A stretch of 64,000 nucleotides of DNA, from the NCBI RefSeq assembly GCF_014042165.1, contig NZ_JACDZE010000002.1:214706-278705 (forward strand). The letters run 5' to 3'. Positions 26,202-36,478 of the stretch are shown one piece after another. The DNA comes from Moheibacter lacus. Its GTDB lineage: Bacteria; Bacteroidota; Bacteroidia; Flavobacteriales; Weeksellaceae. The translations under genes were made by a program, and so were the position numbers. Positions within the stretch are counted from its first letter, which is position 1; each line of letters begins with the position of its first letter. Under the pieces are notes generated by a model. The model was not told the DNA's origin. It did no database searches and worked only from the letters and a program-made list of their open reading frames with translations.

Positions 26202-27146
26202 TTAAAATATTGTATTAAAATCTAGCTTCAATTCTCTGATTTCGGTTAACAACTCTTTAAAAACTTCTTCCACCGAAACCACCGAATCAATCAAGGAAGC
26301 TACTTGTCCGATTTCCAATTCTCCATTTTTTAAATCCCCTTCAAACATTCCTTTCTTCGCTCTTGCCCTCCCCAAAAGTTGAATCAAATCTTCTTTTGTC
26401 GCTGCATTTTCATAGGCTTTTTTTACTTCTTCGTAAAAACCATTTTTAATTAATCGGACCGGTGCCAATTCTTTTAAAGTCAATTCTGTTCCACCCTCAA
26501 TTGTATCAACAATGGTTTCTTTAAAAGCATTATGTGATGAAGACTCATAAGTCGCCGCAAATCGACTCCCGATCTGTACACCATCTGCACCAAGTACCAT
26601 CGCTGCCACCACTTGACGACCTGTTGCGATTCCCCCTGCAGCAATCAAAGGAATCTCGATTTTCCGCCGTACATCAGGAATCAGACAAAAAGTCGTGGTT
26701 TCATCTCTGCCATTATGTCCGCCCGCTTCAAATCCTTCTGCCACAACAGCGTCTACTCCGGCTTCTTCTGATTTTAATGCAAATTTGGCACTGCTCACCA
26801 CATGAACCACCGTAATCCCTTCTTTTTTAAGTGTTTCCGTCCAAGTTTTTGGATTTCCTGCTGATGTAAAAACGATGGGAACTTTATTTTCAATGATGGT
26901 TTGGATGTGTTGATCGATGTCCGGATACAACATCGGAAGGTTGACACCAAAGGGTTTGTCGGTCGCCAATTTGCATTTGATGATGTGCTCTCTTAAAACA
27001 TCGGGATACATACTTCCGGCTCCCAACAGCCCCAAACCACCTTGATTGCTAACGGCTGAGGCCAGTTTCCACCCACTATTCCAAATCATTCCGGCTTGAA
27101 CAATCGGATATTGAATTTTGAATAAATTACTTATTTTATTTGTCAT
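26202..27146 (-). CDS. Nitronate monooxygenase / FabK-like flavoprotein
   Basis: A 314-residue FMN TIM-barrel protein. The N-terminus has YPIVQAGMIWNSGWKLASAVSNQGGLGLLGAGS. Further motifs are VVAEGFEAGGHNGRDETT, with the histidine shared by NMO and FabK, IPLIAAGGIATGRQVVAAMVLGADGVQIGSRF, and a C-terminal region. It may oxidise nitronates or act as an enoyl-ACP reductase; the sequence alone does not decide. It faces away from DUF2795-secA, with interleaved promoter boxes in the gap. Confidence 0.85.
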   Translation of the reverse strand: MTNKISNLFKIQYPIVQAGMIWNSGWKLASAVSNQGGLGLLGAGSMYPDVLREHIIKCKLATDKPFGVNLPMLYPDIDQHIQTIIENKVPIVFTSAGNPKTWTETLKKEGITVVHVVSSAKFALKSEEAGVDAVVAEGFEAGGHNGRDETTTFCLIPDVRRKIEIPLIAAGGIATGRQVVAAMVLGADGVQIGSRFAATYESSSHNAFKETIVDTIEGGTELTLKELAPVRLIKNGFYEEVKKAYENAATKEDLIQLLGRARAKKGMFEGDLKNGELEIGQVASLIDSVVSVEEVFKELLTEIRELKLDFNTIF

Positions 27147-27155
27147 TTTTTTCGA

Positions 27156-27163
27156 TACATTTG
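27156..27163 (+). promoter_or_regulatory. -7 box for the DUF2795-secA unit
   Basis: TACATTTG fits TAnnTTTG. It would give a leader of about 130 bases for the DUF2795 gene. A short inverted repeat (GCCTG at 27236-27240 with CAGGC at 27250-27254) lies in that leader. Confidence 0.4.
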
Positions 27164-27165
27164 CC

Positions 27166-27173
27166 CAAAAATA
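27166..27173 (-). promoter_or_regulatory. -7 box for the nitronate-monooxygenase-like gene
   Basis: On the minus strand TATTTTTG fits TAnnTTTG and ends about 19 bases before the ATG at 27146. It is three bases from the plus-strand box at 27156-27163, so the two promoters face into each other. Confidence 0.35.
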
Positions 27174-27301
27174 AAAAAATTCGAAACAAAACCTGACAAC
27201 CTCGTTTTTGGCAAATTATTTGATTCGGGAAAACCGCCTGATTTTCAGACAGGCAAAAGAAAAATTTAGTAAAAAAATAAACGATAAATAAAGTTTAGAA
27301 T

Positions 27302-27523
27302 ATGTATTGGACTTTAGAATTAGCATCTTATTTAAGTGATGCACCTTGGCCGGCAACAAAGGATGAATTGATTGATTACGCCATCCGTACCGGCGCCCCA
27401 CTTGAAGTTGTGGAAAACCTTCAATCCATAGAAGACGAAGGTGATTCTTATGAAAGTATAGAAGAAATCTGGTCTGACTACCCTACAGACGATGATTTCC
27501 TATGGAACGAAGATGAATATTAA
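27302..27523 (+). CDS. DUF2795 domain protein
   Basis: A 73-residue acidic protein matching the DUF2795 family of Bacteroidota (MYWTLELASYLSDAPWPATKDELIDYAIRTGAPLEVVENLQ, then a strongly acidic tail ending WNEDEY). The function is not known. It lies 102 bases before secA with a short hairpin between them. Confidence 0.85.
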   Translation: MYWTLELASYLSDAPWPATKDELIDYAIRTGAPLEVVENLQSIEDEGDSYESIEEIWSDYPTDDDFLWNEDEY

Positions 27524-27528
27524 ACACC

Positions 27529-27552
27529 AAAGCCCAAATTAGGGCTTTTTTT
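27529..27552 (+). terminator. Short terminator between DUF2795 gene and secA
   Basis: A 7-bp stem (AAAGCCC with GGGCTTT), a six-base loop and a run of T residues. The stem is short, so read-through into secA is likely. Confidence 0.65.
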
Positions 27553-27625
27553 CATAAAAAAATAAACCTTTTCACGGACTGATTTTCACAATGAACAATC
27601 AAGTCCTTGATGAAAAAAATGAATC

Positions 27626-30600
27626 ATGAGTATTATTGAAAAAGTATTAAAAGGTTTTTTAGGCGATAAAAATCAAAAAGACGTAAAAGAATTACAAAAA
27701 TATGCCGACAAGGCATTACAGGCTGAAAAGCAAATTGAGCAATTGTCTAATGACCAATTGAGAGAAAAATCTGTCGAATTCAAATCCAAATTGGCTGAAG
27801 GAACACAAGCGCAGAAAGCTGAAATTGCCGAATTAAAATCCAAAGCGGAATCTCTGGAAAATTTCGATGAGAAAGAAGCCATTTTTGAACAAATCGACAA
27901 AATCAATAAAGAAGCCTACGAAATCGAAGAAAAAATCCTGATGGACATTCTTCCAGAAGCTTTTGCTGTCGTAAAAGAAACCGCAAAACGTTTCACTAAC
28001 AATCCTGAAATCCAAGTAAAAGCTACCGCTTTTGACCGCGAACTATCCGCTACAAAAGATTATGTCCAAGTTGTAGACGATGAAAATGTCATCTGGAAAA
28101 ATTCATGGGATGCGGCCGGAAAAGAAGTGGTTTGGGATATGGTGCACTATGACGTTCAGTTGATCGGTGGTACAGCGCTTCATCAAGGAAAAATCGCCGA
28201 AATGCAAACCGGTGAAGGTAAAACCCTAGTGGCAACTCTTCCGGTTTATCTAAATGCACTAACCGGACGTGGTGTACACTTGGTAACGGTTAATGATTAC
28301 CTCGCCAAACGTGACTCCGCTTGGATGGCTCCTATATTTGAATTCCATGGTTTGCGTGTGGATTGTATCGATTACCACCAACCGAATTCTGAAGGACGTA
28401 AAAATGCTTACAAAGCAGATATCGTATATGGAACCAATAATGAATTTGGTTTTGATTACCTGCGTGACAACATGGCCAATACGCCGGAGAGTTTGGTGCA
28501 AAGAGAATTGAATTTCGCGATCGTCGATGAGGTCGATTCGGTTTTGATCGATGATGCCCGTACGCCTTTGATCATTTCAGGTCCAGTGCCGCAAGGAGAT
28601 CGTCAGGAATTCGATGCTTTGAAACCGAAAATTGAAAAATTATTCAACGTTCAAAGAGAAGAATTGGGTAAAACCCTGAACAAAGCCAAAAAATTATTTG
28701 ACGAAGGAAATAAAAAAGACGGTGGATTTCATTTGTACCAAGTTTTCAGAGGATTACCAAAATACAAACCTTTGATCAAATTCCTAAGTCAAGAAGGAAT
28801 CCGTACCCAATTGCAAAAAACAGAAGGCATTTACATCGCCGACAACAACCGCGAAATGCCACAAGTAGACCAACATCTATATTTCGTCATCGACGAGAAA
28901 AACAACCAGGTTGATTTGACCGATAAAGGGATCGAATACATGTCACAAGGTATGGAAGATCCAAACTTCTTTATTTTGCCTGATGTTTCGACCAAAATCG
29001 GGGAAATCGAATCAAAAAATCTTCCAAAAGAAGAAGAAGTGGCGGAAAAAGAAGAATTCTTCCGAGAATTCTCCATCAAATCAGAACGCATCCATACTTT
29101 GACCCAATTGCTAAAAGCCTATACCCTATTTGAAAAAGACAACGAGTATGTGGTAATGGATGGTCAGGTAAAAATCGTAGACGAACAAACGGGTCGTATC
29201 ATGGACGGTCGTCGCTATTCGGATGGATTGCACCAAGCGATTGAAGCCAAAGAAAATGTAAAAATCGAAGCGGCAACCCAAACTTTTGCGACCATTACTT
29301 TACAGAATTATTTCCGTATGTACAACAAATTGGCGGGAATGACCGGTACAGCAGAAACAGAAGCAGGCGAATTCTGGGAAATCTACAAATTGGACGTTGT
29401 AGCGATTCCGACCAATCGACCAATTGCCCGACAAGATTTACAAGACAAAGTATACAAAACGAACCGTGAGAAGTTCAATGCAGTAATCGAGGACATCGTC
29501 GATTTGGCAGAAAACCAAAAACGTCCGGTGCTTGTGGGAACCACAAACGTTGAAACTTCAGAATTGTTAAGTCGCGCTTTGCAATTGCGTAAGATCCAAC
29601 ACAACGTTCTCAACGCCAAATTACACAAAAAAGAAGCCGATATCGTAACGGAAGCCGGTCGTTCAGGCGTTGTAACCATCGCTACCAACATGGCGGGTCG
29701 TGGTACGGACATCAAATTGACACCGGAAGTAAAAGAAGCCGGAGGTTTGGCGATCATAGGTACGGAAAGACATGATTCGAGACGGGTTGACCGTCAGTTG
29801 AGAGGGCGATCCGGTCGTCAGGGAGATCCTGGAAGTTCGCTTTTCTATGTTTCGCTAGAGGATAATTTGATGCGTTTATTTGGGTCTGAAAGGATTTCCA
29901 AATTGATGGACCGTATGGGACATAAAGACGGAGACATGATCCAACATTCGATGATTTCGAAATCCATAGAACGTGCGCAACGAAAAGTGGAGGAAAACAA
30001 TTTCGGAATCCGTAAGCGTTTGCTCGAATACGATGATGTGATGAACAAACAAAGAGAGGTGATTTACCGTCGTCGTAAAAATGCTTTGTTTGGGGAAAGA
30101 CTAGATGTGGACATCGCCAATATGATTTATGATACGGCTGCGTCCATCGTAGGTGAAGCCAAAAACAATGAGAATTTCAAACAATTGGAATTTGATTTGA
30201 TCAAATATTTCACCATGGATACACCGATTTCTGAAGGTGAATTCAAATCGATTTCTACACGTGATTTAACCGAAAAAGTTTATCATGCTGCAGTTGCCGA
30301 TTATCAACGACACGTAGAACGTCAAGCTGAAAAAGCTTTCCCGTTGATCGCTCATGTTTATGAAAATCCGAACAATCAATTTACCCGAATTCAAGTTCCT
30401 TTTACCGACGGTACAAAAACGCTGATGGTGGTAACTGATATGAAGGAGTCTTATGAATCTCAAGGTAAAAAATTGATCAAAGATTTTGAAAAAGGAATCG
30501 TTTTAAGTTTGATCGATGAACACTGGAAAGAACATTTACGCGATGTGGATGATTTACGTCGTTCCGTTCAAAATGCTGTTTATGAGCAGAAAGATCCATT

Positions 30601-31009
30601 GGTGATTTACAAACAGGAGTCCTTTTTTGTATTCCAACGCATGTTAGATCGCGTAAACAAAGAAATCATTTCTTTCTTGTTCAAAGGTGAAATCCCAACA
30701 CCAGATCCTGAACAAATCCAACAAGCGCGTCAACAGGTTAAACAAGAAAAAGTAGAAACCAATCGAGGTGCAGAAGATAGTTCTTCTTCATCTTCCAACA
30801 ACAACGGATATTACAGCAGTTCAACTTCTTCTACCGGTGCTCCCGCGCAACAACGTCAAGAAGTAACCGCTCCGAGAAGTGTGGTTAAAATCTTACCCAA
30901 CGACAAAGTAGCGATCCGAAATATTTCTACTGGAGAAAAACAAGAGATGAAATACAAAGTAGCAAAACCCAAAATCGATAGTGGCGAATGGGTTTTGGTT
31001 GAAAACTAA
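27626..31009 (+). CDS. secA: Protein translocase subunit SecA
   Basis: The 1,127-residue motor ATPase of the Sec pathway. Walker A is at 196-200 (MQTGEGKT), followed by the [20 protein letters not shown]alker B region near 297, and the second ATPase half has GRGTDIKL and [12 protein letters not shown]. The C-terminal tail is Ser/Asn-rich and lacks the cysteine zinc motif found in E. coli SecA, ending [14 protein letters not shown]; both features are usual in this phylum. The length is within the range for Bacteroidota. Confidence 0.97.
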   Translation: MSIIEKVLKGFLGDKNQKDVKELQKYADKALQAEKQIEQLSNDQLREKSVEFKSKLAEGTQAQKAEIAELKSKAESLENFDEKEAIFEQIDKINKEAYEIEEKILMDILPEAFAVVKETAKRFTNNPEIQVKATAFDRELSATKDYVQVVDDENVIWKNSWDAAGKEVVWDMVHYDVQLIGGTALHQGKIAEMQTGEGKTLVATLPVYLNALTGRGVHLVTVNDYLAKRDSAWMAPIFEFHGLRVDCIDYHQPNSEGRKNAYKADIVYGTNNEFGFDYLRDNMANTPESLVQRELNFAIVDEVDSVLIDDARTPLIISGPVPQGDRQEFDALKPKIEKLFNVQREELGKTLNKAKKLFDEGNKKDGGFHLYQVFRGLPKYKPLIKFLSQEGIRTQLQKTEGIYIADNNREMPQVDQHLYFVIDEKNNQVDLTDKGIEYMSQGMEDPNFFILPDVSTKIGEIESKNLPKEEEVAEKEEFFREFSIKSERIHTLTQLLKAYTLFEKDNEYVVMDGQVKIVDEQTGRIMDGRRYSDGLHQAIEAKENVKIEAATQTFATITLQNYFRMYNKLAGMTGTAETEAGEFWEIYKLDVVAIPTNRPIARQDLQDKVYKTNREKFNAVIEDIVDLAENQKRPVLVGTTNVETSELLSRALQLRKIQHNVLNAKLHKKEADIVTEAGRSGVVTIATNMAGRGTDIKLTPEVKEAGGLAIIGTERHDSRRVDRQLRGRSGRQGDPGSSLFYVSLEDNLMRLFGSERISKLMDRMGHKDGDMIQHSMISKSIERAQRKVEENNFGIRKRLLEYDDVMNKQREVIYRRRKNALFGERLDVDIANMIYDTAASIVGEAKNNENFKQLEFDLIKYFTMDTPISEGEFKSISTRDLTEKVYHAAVADYQRHVERQAEKAFPLIAHVYENPNNQFTRIQVPFTDGTKTLMVVTDMKESYESQGKKLIKDFEKGIVLSLIDEHWKEHLRDVDDLRRSVQNAVYEQKDPLVIYKQESFFVFQRMLDRVNKEIISFLFKGEIPTPDPEQIQQARQQVKQEKVETNRGAEDSSSSSSNNNGYYSSSTSSTGAPAQQRQEVTAPRSVVKILPNDKVAIRNISTGEKQEMKYKVAKPKIDSGEWVLVEN

Positions 31010-31313
31010 ATTGATTATTCAATAATTTGATTTGAAACGGATATCTGAAAAGATGTCCGTTTTTTTGATTATAAAATTATTATTTAATCATGCACTACTA
31101 TTTAATTTAGCTTAAATTTGATTTAATCAATACACTGACAATTAAATACTTGACATTTCACCCAAAATAATTATTTCAAAAGCCAACTTTGTAGATGAAT
31201 GGATGTTTAGTTCTGAAAATTTGTTTTTTCATATCATGATTGAAACTAAAGAGAAACAGATGATTTAAAAAATATAGCTCATTATATTCGAATTCTACTA
31301 AAAAATAACCACC
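31010..31313. other. Intergenic region between secA and the SDR gene
   Basis: The 304 AT-rich bases hold the secA terminator (31035-31066) and a TAAATTTG promoter-like box at about 31113-31120 about 190 bases before the SDR gene. No other structure or gene is visible. Confidence 0.5.
31035..31066 (+). terminator. Intrinsic terminator after secA
   Basis: A 12-bp stem (AAACGGATATCT with AGATGTCCGTTT, one T-G pair), a GAAA tetraloop and a T-run, 25 bases after the stop. Confidence 0.88.
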
Positions 31314-32114
31314 ATGAATAAAAATCAAAACCAAGTTATTTGGATAACAGGCGCATCTTCCGGAATCGGAAAAGCATTATCTTTTGAATGGGCAAAATTA
31401 GGATACATCGTAATTCTTTCATCAAGACGCAAAGAACTGCTGGATCAAGTAGCAGAAGAAATCAAACAATCTGGAGGAAAATCTTATGTAATTACTTGTG
31501 ATATCATGGATGAGAAAGAAATTGAAAAAACGATACAAGTAATCATCAAAAATTTTGGAAGACTCGATGTAGTGATTGCCAATGCAGGATTTGGGGTTTT
31601 TGGGAGTTTGGAAAATCTAACTGCTGAAAATTGGAACCGACAATTTCAAGGCAATGTGACCGGATTGGCTTTGACGGTGAAATATGCATTGCCCTATTTG
31701 AAACAAACCAAAGGCAGAATCGGTTTGGTCGGTAGTGTTGGTGCTTTTTTACCTAGTCCAAATTTAGGAGCTTATGGCGCTTCAAAAGCTGCTGTAAATT
31801 CAATTGGACAAACTTTGCAAATAGAATTAATGGGCACAGGAGTGAGTTGTACTACCATGCATCCCGGATTTGTTCAATCAGAAATCACAAGAATCGACAA
31901 CGATGGGAATTGGCATCCGGAGAGACCTGATCCGCGACCAGCCAATTTGATTTGGCCTGCAGAAAAAGCTGCAAAAAAGATGACCAAAGCCATTTTACAA
32001 CGCAAAAGAAATTATGTTTTTACCGGTCATGGAAAATTATTTGTCTGTATCCAAAGATGGTTTCCGGGTTTGATGCGGAAAATAATCGCCAAAAGTCCCA
32101 AGCCGGAAGCTTAA
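31314..32114 (+). CDS. Short-chain dehydrogenase/reductase
   Basis: A 266-residue classical SDR. The cofactor-binding motif is TGASSGIGK (12-20), NAG is at 90-92, the catalytic serine region is LVGSVGAF (about 138-145), and the YxxxK pair is Tyr154/Lys158 (AYGASKAA). It reduces or oxidises an alcohol/carbonyl substrate with NAD(P)H; the substrate is unknown. No close operon partner. Confidence 0.9.
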   Translation: MNKNQNQVIWITGASSGIGKALSFEWAKLGYIVILSSRRKELLDQVAEEIKQSGGKSYVITCDIMDEKEIEKTIQVIIKNFGRLDVVIANAGFGVFGSLENLTAENWNRQFQGNVTGLALTVKYALPYLKQTKGRIGLVGSVGAFLPSPNLGAYGASKAAVNSIGQTLQIELMGTGVSCTTMHPGFVQSEITRIDNDGNWHPERPDPRPANLIWPAEKAAKKMTKAILQRKRNYVFTGHGKLFVCIQRWFPGLMRKIIAKSPKPEA

Positions 32115-32258
32115 ATTCCTTTAAATTATTTTAGAAATTTCATCCAGAATTTTAATTTTTTACTGTTCATTTTTGTGAAAATTAATTTCTGATTGATTCT
32201 TGGTATTCCAGGAAAATAAATTCTCCCCTATTCCATTTTTCATTTACCCAAATTCCCT

Positions 32259-32266
32259 TAATTTTG
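32259..32266 (+). promoter_or_regulatory. Bacteroidota -7 box before the YebC-family gene
   Basis: TAATTTTG fits TAnnTTTG and lies 21 bases before the ATG at 32288. Confidence 0.45.
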
Positions 32267-32287
32267 CAACGCTAAAAACCTCAAAAC

Positions 32288-33001
32288 ATGGGAAGAGCCT
32301 TTGAATTTAGAAAAGGAAGAAAAATGAAACGTTGGGCCACGATGGCCAAAACCTTTACACGCATCGGAAAAGACATCGCCATGGCGGTAAAAGACGGTGG
32401 TCCTAACCCGGAAGCCAATTCCCGCCTTCGCGCCGTGATCCAAAATGCCAAGGCTGCCAATATGCCGAAGGAAAACGTAGAGCGCGCTATCAAAAAAGCA
32501 TCTGATAAAGATACCGCGGACTATAAAGAAGTACTTTTTGAAGGTTATGGATTACATGGAATTGCCGTTCTGATTGAAACCGCAACGGACAACAACAACC
32601 GTACGGTTGCCAACATCAGAAGTTATTTCAATAAAACCGGCGGAACGTTGGGAACCCAGGGTTCGGTCGAATTTATGTTTGACCATATTTGCAATTTCAC
32701 GGTCAACGGCGAAGGATTGGATATGGAAGAATTGGAATTGGAATTGATCGACTACGGTGCAGAAGAATTGTTTGAAGAAGAAGGAAATGTGGTGATTTAT
32801 GCGCCATTTGAAAGCTTTGGACAATTGCAGAAATATTTCGAAGAAAACAACATCGAAATCATTTCCAGCGGTTTTGACCGCATTCCCCAAGTCACCAAAG
32901 AATTGACCGAAGAACAACAAGCCGATTTGGACAAATTATTGGAAAAAATCGAAGAAGATGACGACGTTCAAAACGTTTTTACCACCATTGCCAACAATTA
33001 A
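32288..33001 (+). CDS. YebC/PmpR family DNA-binding regulator
   Basis: A 237-residue protein with the family N-terminus (MGRAFEFRKGRKMKRWATMAKTFTRIGKDI) and the block GPNPEANSRLRAVIQNAKAANMPKENVERAIKKA. YebC-family proteins act as transcriptional regulators, and recent work ties them to ribosome stalling relief at proline-rich sites. The rest of the protein and its length are normal. It is monocistronic, with a repeat-containing gap after it. Confidence 0.93.
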   Translation: MGRAFEFRKGRKMKRWATMAKTFTRIGKDIAMAVKDGGPNPEANSRLRAVIQNAKAANMPKENVERAIKKASDKDTADYKEVLFEGYGLHGIAVLIETATDNNNRTVANIRSYFNKTGGTLGTQGSVEFMFDHICNFTVNGEGLDMEELELELIDYGAEELFEEEGNVVIYAPFESFGQLQKYFEENNIEIISSGFDRIPQVTKELTEEQQADLDKLLEKIEEDDDVQNVFTTIANN

Positions 33002-33040
33002 TTTTAAATGCTAAATGTTGAATTTTAAATTAATTCGAAA

Positions 33041-33129
33041 CTTCTCGTCACTTCGACTAGGAATTTTGTAGAAATTCTGTATCGAGAAAAAAATTGAATC
33101 GTTTTCGATACACCAAATCAAAGATTTGG
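33041..33129. repeat. Interspersed palindromic repeat with two adjacent stems
   Basis: The gap between the YebC and argS genes contains TCGTCACTTCGAC, a TGTATCGA/TCGATACA inverted pair (33078-33085 with 33105-33112) and immediately after it CCAAATC/GATTTGG with a three-base loop (33113-33129). TCGA-containing elements of the same flavour occur near 50310-50356 and 62931-63066, which suggests a repeat family. Confidence 0.55.
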
Positions 33130-33187
33130 CACTCAAATAGACAAAATTTCATTTAAAAATTATCATTCAACATTCAAAATAAAAAAA

Positions 33188-34957
33188 ATGAATCTCAAAC
33201 AAAAAACAGCAGAAATCCTTTCCAACTCTATTTCCGAAATTTTTAACTATGTTCCGGAACGGCTTGAGATTCAAAATACCCGAAAGGAATTTGACGGCCA
33301 ATACACATTGGTTACTTTTCCGCTGATCAAAGAACTCAAAAAGAGTCCGGAAGAAATAGGAAGTACCATCGGAAATCATTTAAAAGACCAAGGCATCATC
33401 ATCGATTTTAATGTCGTAAAAGGCTTTTTGAATTTGGATTTCCCCAAATACTTTTGGTTGGAAAATTTAGAAGAAAATGCAAAGAATCCTGAATTTGGTT
33501 TTATAAAATCGAATTCAAATTCTAAATCGGTAATGGTGGAATATTCCTCTCCCAACACCAATAAACCGATTCACCTCGGGCACATCCGAAACAATTTGTT
33601 GGGCTATTCGGTTGCGGAAATCAATAAAGCGGCCGGAAACAAAGTCCAAAAAATCCAAATCATCAATGACCGGGGAATTCATATCTGCAAATCGATGATC
33701 GCTTGGGAAAAATTCGGAAACAGTGAAACGCCTGAAACTTCAGGGTTAAAAGGCGATCATTTGGTGGGGAAATACTATGTCGAATATGACAAACATTACC
33801 GCGAAGAAATCAAAAAATTGGTCGCCGAAGGACAATCTGAAGAAGATGCAAAAAAGAATGCTCCTCTTTTTCTAGAAGCCCAAGAAATGCTCCGAAAATG
33901 GGAAACCGGAGATGAAAAGGTGCGTGAACTTTGGGCCAAAATGAACGGTTGGGTGTATGCCGGATTTGGTGAAACGTATAAAAGATTGGGTGTGGATTTT
34001 GACCATGTTCAGTACGAAAGCAATACCTATTTATTAGGGAAAGATTTGATCCAAAAAGGATTGGATTCCGGCGTATTTTATCAAAAAGAAGATGGTTCGG
34101 TTTGGATTGATTTGACGGAAGACGGACTAGATGAAAAATTGGTTTTGCGTTCAGACGGAACTTCTGTTTACATGACGCAAGATTTGGGAACGGCAGTAGA
34201 AAGATTTGGAACATTTGACATCGATAAATTAATCTATGTCGTTGGAAATGAACAAGATTACCATTTTAAAGTCTTGTTTCTCATTCTCCAAAAATTGGGA
34301 TACAAATGGGCAGATCAATTGGAACATCTTTCCTATGGAATGGTCAATTTGCCTGATGGAAAAATGAAATCTCGTGAAGGAACCGTCGTAGATGCAGATG
34401 AATTGATGGAAGATATGTTCCAAACGGCCAAAGAAATTTCGGCTGAATTGGGAAAACTCGAAGGCTATTCAGATGAAGAAAAAGACAAACTATACGAAAT
34501 CATAGGAATGGGCGCCTTGAAATATTATATTTTAAAGGTTGATCCAAAAAAAGGAATTCTATTTGACCCCAAAGAAAGTGTAGACTTCAATGGAAATACA
34601 GGACCATTTATCCAGTATACATTTGCGCGAATTCAATCCATTTTAAGAAAAGAATCACCGAAAGCATTTGATTCTAAAGAATTTGAAATCAATGAATCAG
34701 AAATTGAAATCATCCGACATTTGCATAATTTTGAAGAAACGATTCAAAAAGCAGCAGAAGAATTAAGCCCTGCTTTGATCGCCAATTATGTTTATGATTT
34801 AGTTAAAATATTTAACTCTTTTTACCAGAATCATTCGGTTTTAAAAGCAGAAAATGATGATTTAAAGTCATTCAGACTTTCTCTTAGTCAATGGGTTGCA
34901 AAATCGATTGAAAATTCACTGTCATTATTGGGGATTGCTGCCCCTGAAAAAATGTAG
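33188..34957 (+). CDS. argS: Arginyl-tRNA synthetase
   Basis: The 589-residue class I synthetase has the HIGH-type motif HLGHIRNN (129-136, in SSPNTNKPIHLGH), the KMSKS-like loop DGKMKSREGT, and the C-terminal anticodon-binding domain ending LSLLGIAAPEKM. Its N-terminal Add-1 domain is at about 1-90. It charges tRNA-Arg. The gene is single, and a candidate small RNA follows. Confidence 0.96.
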   Translation: MNLKQKTAEILSNSISEIFNYVPERLEIQNTRKEFDGQYTLVTFPLIKELKKSPEEIGSTIGNHLKDQGIIIDFNVVKGFLNLDFPKYFWLENLEENAKNPEFGFIKSNSNSKSVMVEYSSPNTNKPIHLGHIRNNLLGYSVAEINKAAGNKVQKIQIINDRGIHICKSMIAWEKFGNSETPETSGLKGDHLVGKYYVEYDKHYREEIKKLVAEGQSEEDAKKNAPLFLEAQEMLRKWETGDEKVRELWAKMNGWVYAGFGETYKRLGVDFDHVQYESNTYLLGKDLIQKGLDSGVFYQKEDGSVWIDLTEDGLDEKLVLRSDGTSVYMTQDLGTAVERFGTFDIDKLIYVVGNEQDYHFKVLFLILQKLGYKWADQLEHLSYGMVNLPDGKMKSREGTVVDADELMEDMFQTAKEISAELGKLEGYSDEEKDKLYEIIGMGALKYYILKVDPKKGILFDPKESVDFNGNTGPFIQYTFARIQSILRKESPKAFDSKEFEINESEIEIIRHLHNFEETIQKAAEELSPALIANYVYDLVKIFNSFYQNHSVLKAENDDLKSFRLSLSQWVAKSIENSLSLLGIAAPEKM

Positions 34958-34999
34958 GTTAATTTTATCTTAATATTTTTTTTATAAAAAATTAATCCT

Positions 35000-35007
35000 T
35001 AAATTTG
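35000..35007 (+). promoter_or_regulatory. Bacteroidota -7 box for a candidate small RNA
   Basis: TAAATTTG is a perfect TAnnTTTG box 43 bases after the argS stop, with no protein start for another 150 bases but a complete terminator 50-90 bases downstream. Confidence 0.5.
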
Positions 35008-35011
35008 TACA

Positions 35012-35095
35012 CATAAAAGCTTAATAGCTTTTTCATAGGTTTAGGTTGGTTAAGGTTAGCTCCTCATTCGTAAGAAAGAGGAGTTACTTTTTTTT
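35012..35095 (+). ncRNA. Candidate small RNA of about 80 bases
   Basis: Between argS and the M24 peptidase gene a promoter box is followed by a 6-bp hairpin (AAAAGC 35015-35020 with GCTTTT 35027-35032), a G/T-rich linker (GGTTTAGGTTGGTTAAGG) and an intrinsic terminator. No reading frame of note lies in it. It could be an independent small RNA or simply a long 3' end of argS with a chance promoter; the box supports the first. I cannot assign it to an Rfam family. Confidence 0.45.
35057..35095 (+). terminator. Intrinsic terminator of the small RNA or argS
   Basis: A 9-bp stem (TAGCTCCTC with GAGGAGTTA, one G-T pair) has a 12-base loop and is followed by eight T residues after one C. Confidence 0.85.
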
Positions 35096-35131
35096 ATAAG
35101 GGTTTCCTTTTCCATTTTGCCTCAAGTTCGT

Positions 35132-35139
35132 TACATTTG
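35132..35139 (+). promoter_or_regulatory. Bacteroidota -7 box before the M24 peptidase gene
   Basis: TACATTTG fits TAnnTTTG and lies 19 bases before the ATG at 35159. It lies inside an upstream extension of the same frame (TTG at 35117), which argues that translation starts at 35159. Confidence 0.5.
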
Positions 35140-35158
35140 TTTTGCAAAAACAAATTTT

Positions 35159-36457
35159 ATGACGACAAAATACGAGCAAATTCCTTCTTCCTTATTTATT
35201 GAAAACAGAAAGAAATTTGCAAATGCCATTCAACCCAAATCTCTCGCAGTATTCAATTCCAATGACATTTATCCAGTAAGTGCAGACAGCATGCTCCCTT
35301 TTGCGCAACATCGTGACATTTTTTACTTGAGCGGCGTGGATCAAGAAGAAAGTATTTTGGTGATTTTCCCTGATGCTTATGAAGAAAAAAATCGGGAGAT
35401 TTTATTTTTACGTGAAACCAACGAGCATATTGCAGTTTGGGAAGGTGAAAAATTAAACAAAGAACAAGCTTTTGAAGTTTCCGGAATCAAAACGGTGTAT
35501 TGGCTTCAAGATTTCCCTAAAATCTTCCGTCAATTGATGAATGAAGCAGAAAATGTTTATGTCAACACCAACGAACATTATCGCGCAACTGTTGAAGTAG
35601 AAACCAGAGAAGACCGCTTTATCAAAAAGCTTCAAAATGATTATCCAGGACATACGTATTTAAGAAGCAATCCTATTTTACAGCGTTTGCGTTCCATCAA
35701 AGAACCCGTTGAAATCGAATTGATTCAAAAAGCCTGTGATATCACGGAAAAAGGATTCAGAAGAGTCTTAGAATTTATCAAACCGGGCGTTTGGGAATTT
35801 GAAATCGAAGCCGAATTTGCACATGAATTTTTGCGCAACCGTTCCAAAGGCTTTGCCTATACACCTATCATAGGAAGCGGTTATAATTCAAATGTTTTGC
35901 ATTATATCCAAAACAATCAACAGTGTAAGGACGGTGATATTTTATTGATGGACGTGGGCGCTGAGTATGCCAATTATTCGTCCGATATGACCAGAACCAT
36001 TCCGGTAAACGGCAAATTTTCAGCTCGTCAAAAAGAGATTTACAATGCCGTTTTGAATTGTAAAAACGAAGCTGAAAAACTATTGGTTGCCGGAAATAAT
36101 TGGTACGATTACCACAAAGAAATGGGGAAAATCTATACTTCTTCCCTACTCGATTTGGGGTTAATCGACAAAGCGGATGTTCAAAATGAAAATCCAGATT
36201 GGCCCGCTTATAAAAAATACATGATGCATGGAACTTCTCACCACATGGGATTGGACACGCATGATTATGGAATTCTTTCGGACAAATTTGTCGAAGGAAT
36301 GGTTTTCACAAACGAACCCGGATTTTATATTCCAGCAGAAAATTTAGGCGTTAGAATTGAAGATGACTATGTCATCCAATCTTCCGGCGCACCAAGAAAT
36401 CTGATGAAAAACATTCCGATTACCGTAGAAGAAATCGAAGAAATCATGAATAAGTAA
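35159..36457 (+). CDS. M24 family Xaa-Pro aminopeptidase (PepP-like)
   Basis: From the ATG at 35159 the product has 432 residues. It has an AMP-N domain (about 5-140) and a pita-bread metallopeptidase domain. Metal ligands are visible: LLMDVGAEYANYSSDMTRTIP (two aspartates), the histidine in MHGTSHHMGLDTHDYG, and glutamates in FTNEPGFYI and VRIEDDYVI. It removes N-terminal residues preceding proline. The promoter box just upstream excludes the longer TTG-started form. A terminator follows. Confidence 0.93.
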   Translation: MTTKYEQIPSSLFIENRKKFANAIQPKSLAVFNSNDIYPVSADSMLPFAQHRDIFYLSGVDQEESILVIFPDAYEEKNREILFLRETNEHIAVWEGEKLNKEQAFEVSGIKTVYWLQDFPKIFRQLMNEAENVYVNTNEHYRATVEVETREDRFIKKLQNDYPGHTYLRSNPILQRLRSIKEPVEIELIQKACDITEKGFRRVLEFIKPGVWEFEIEAEFAHEFLRNRSKGFAYTPIIGSGYNSNVLHYIQNNQQCKDGDILLMDVGAEYANYSSDMTRTIPVNGKFSARQKEIYNAVLNCKNEAEKLLVAGNNWYDYHKEMGKIYTSSLLDLGLIDKADVQNENPDWPAYKKYMMHGTSHHMGLDTHDYGILSDKFVEGMVFTNEPGFYIPAENLGVRIEDDYVIQSSGAPRNLMKNIPITVEEIEEIMNK

Positions 36458-36478
36458 AATTCAACTAAAAAATATTTC

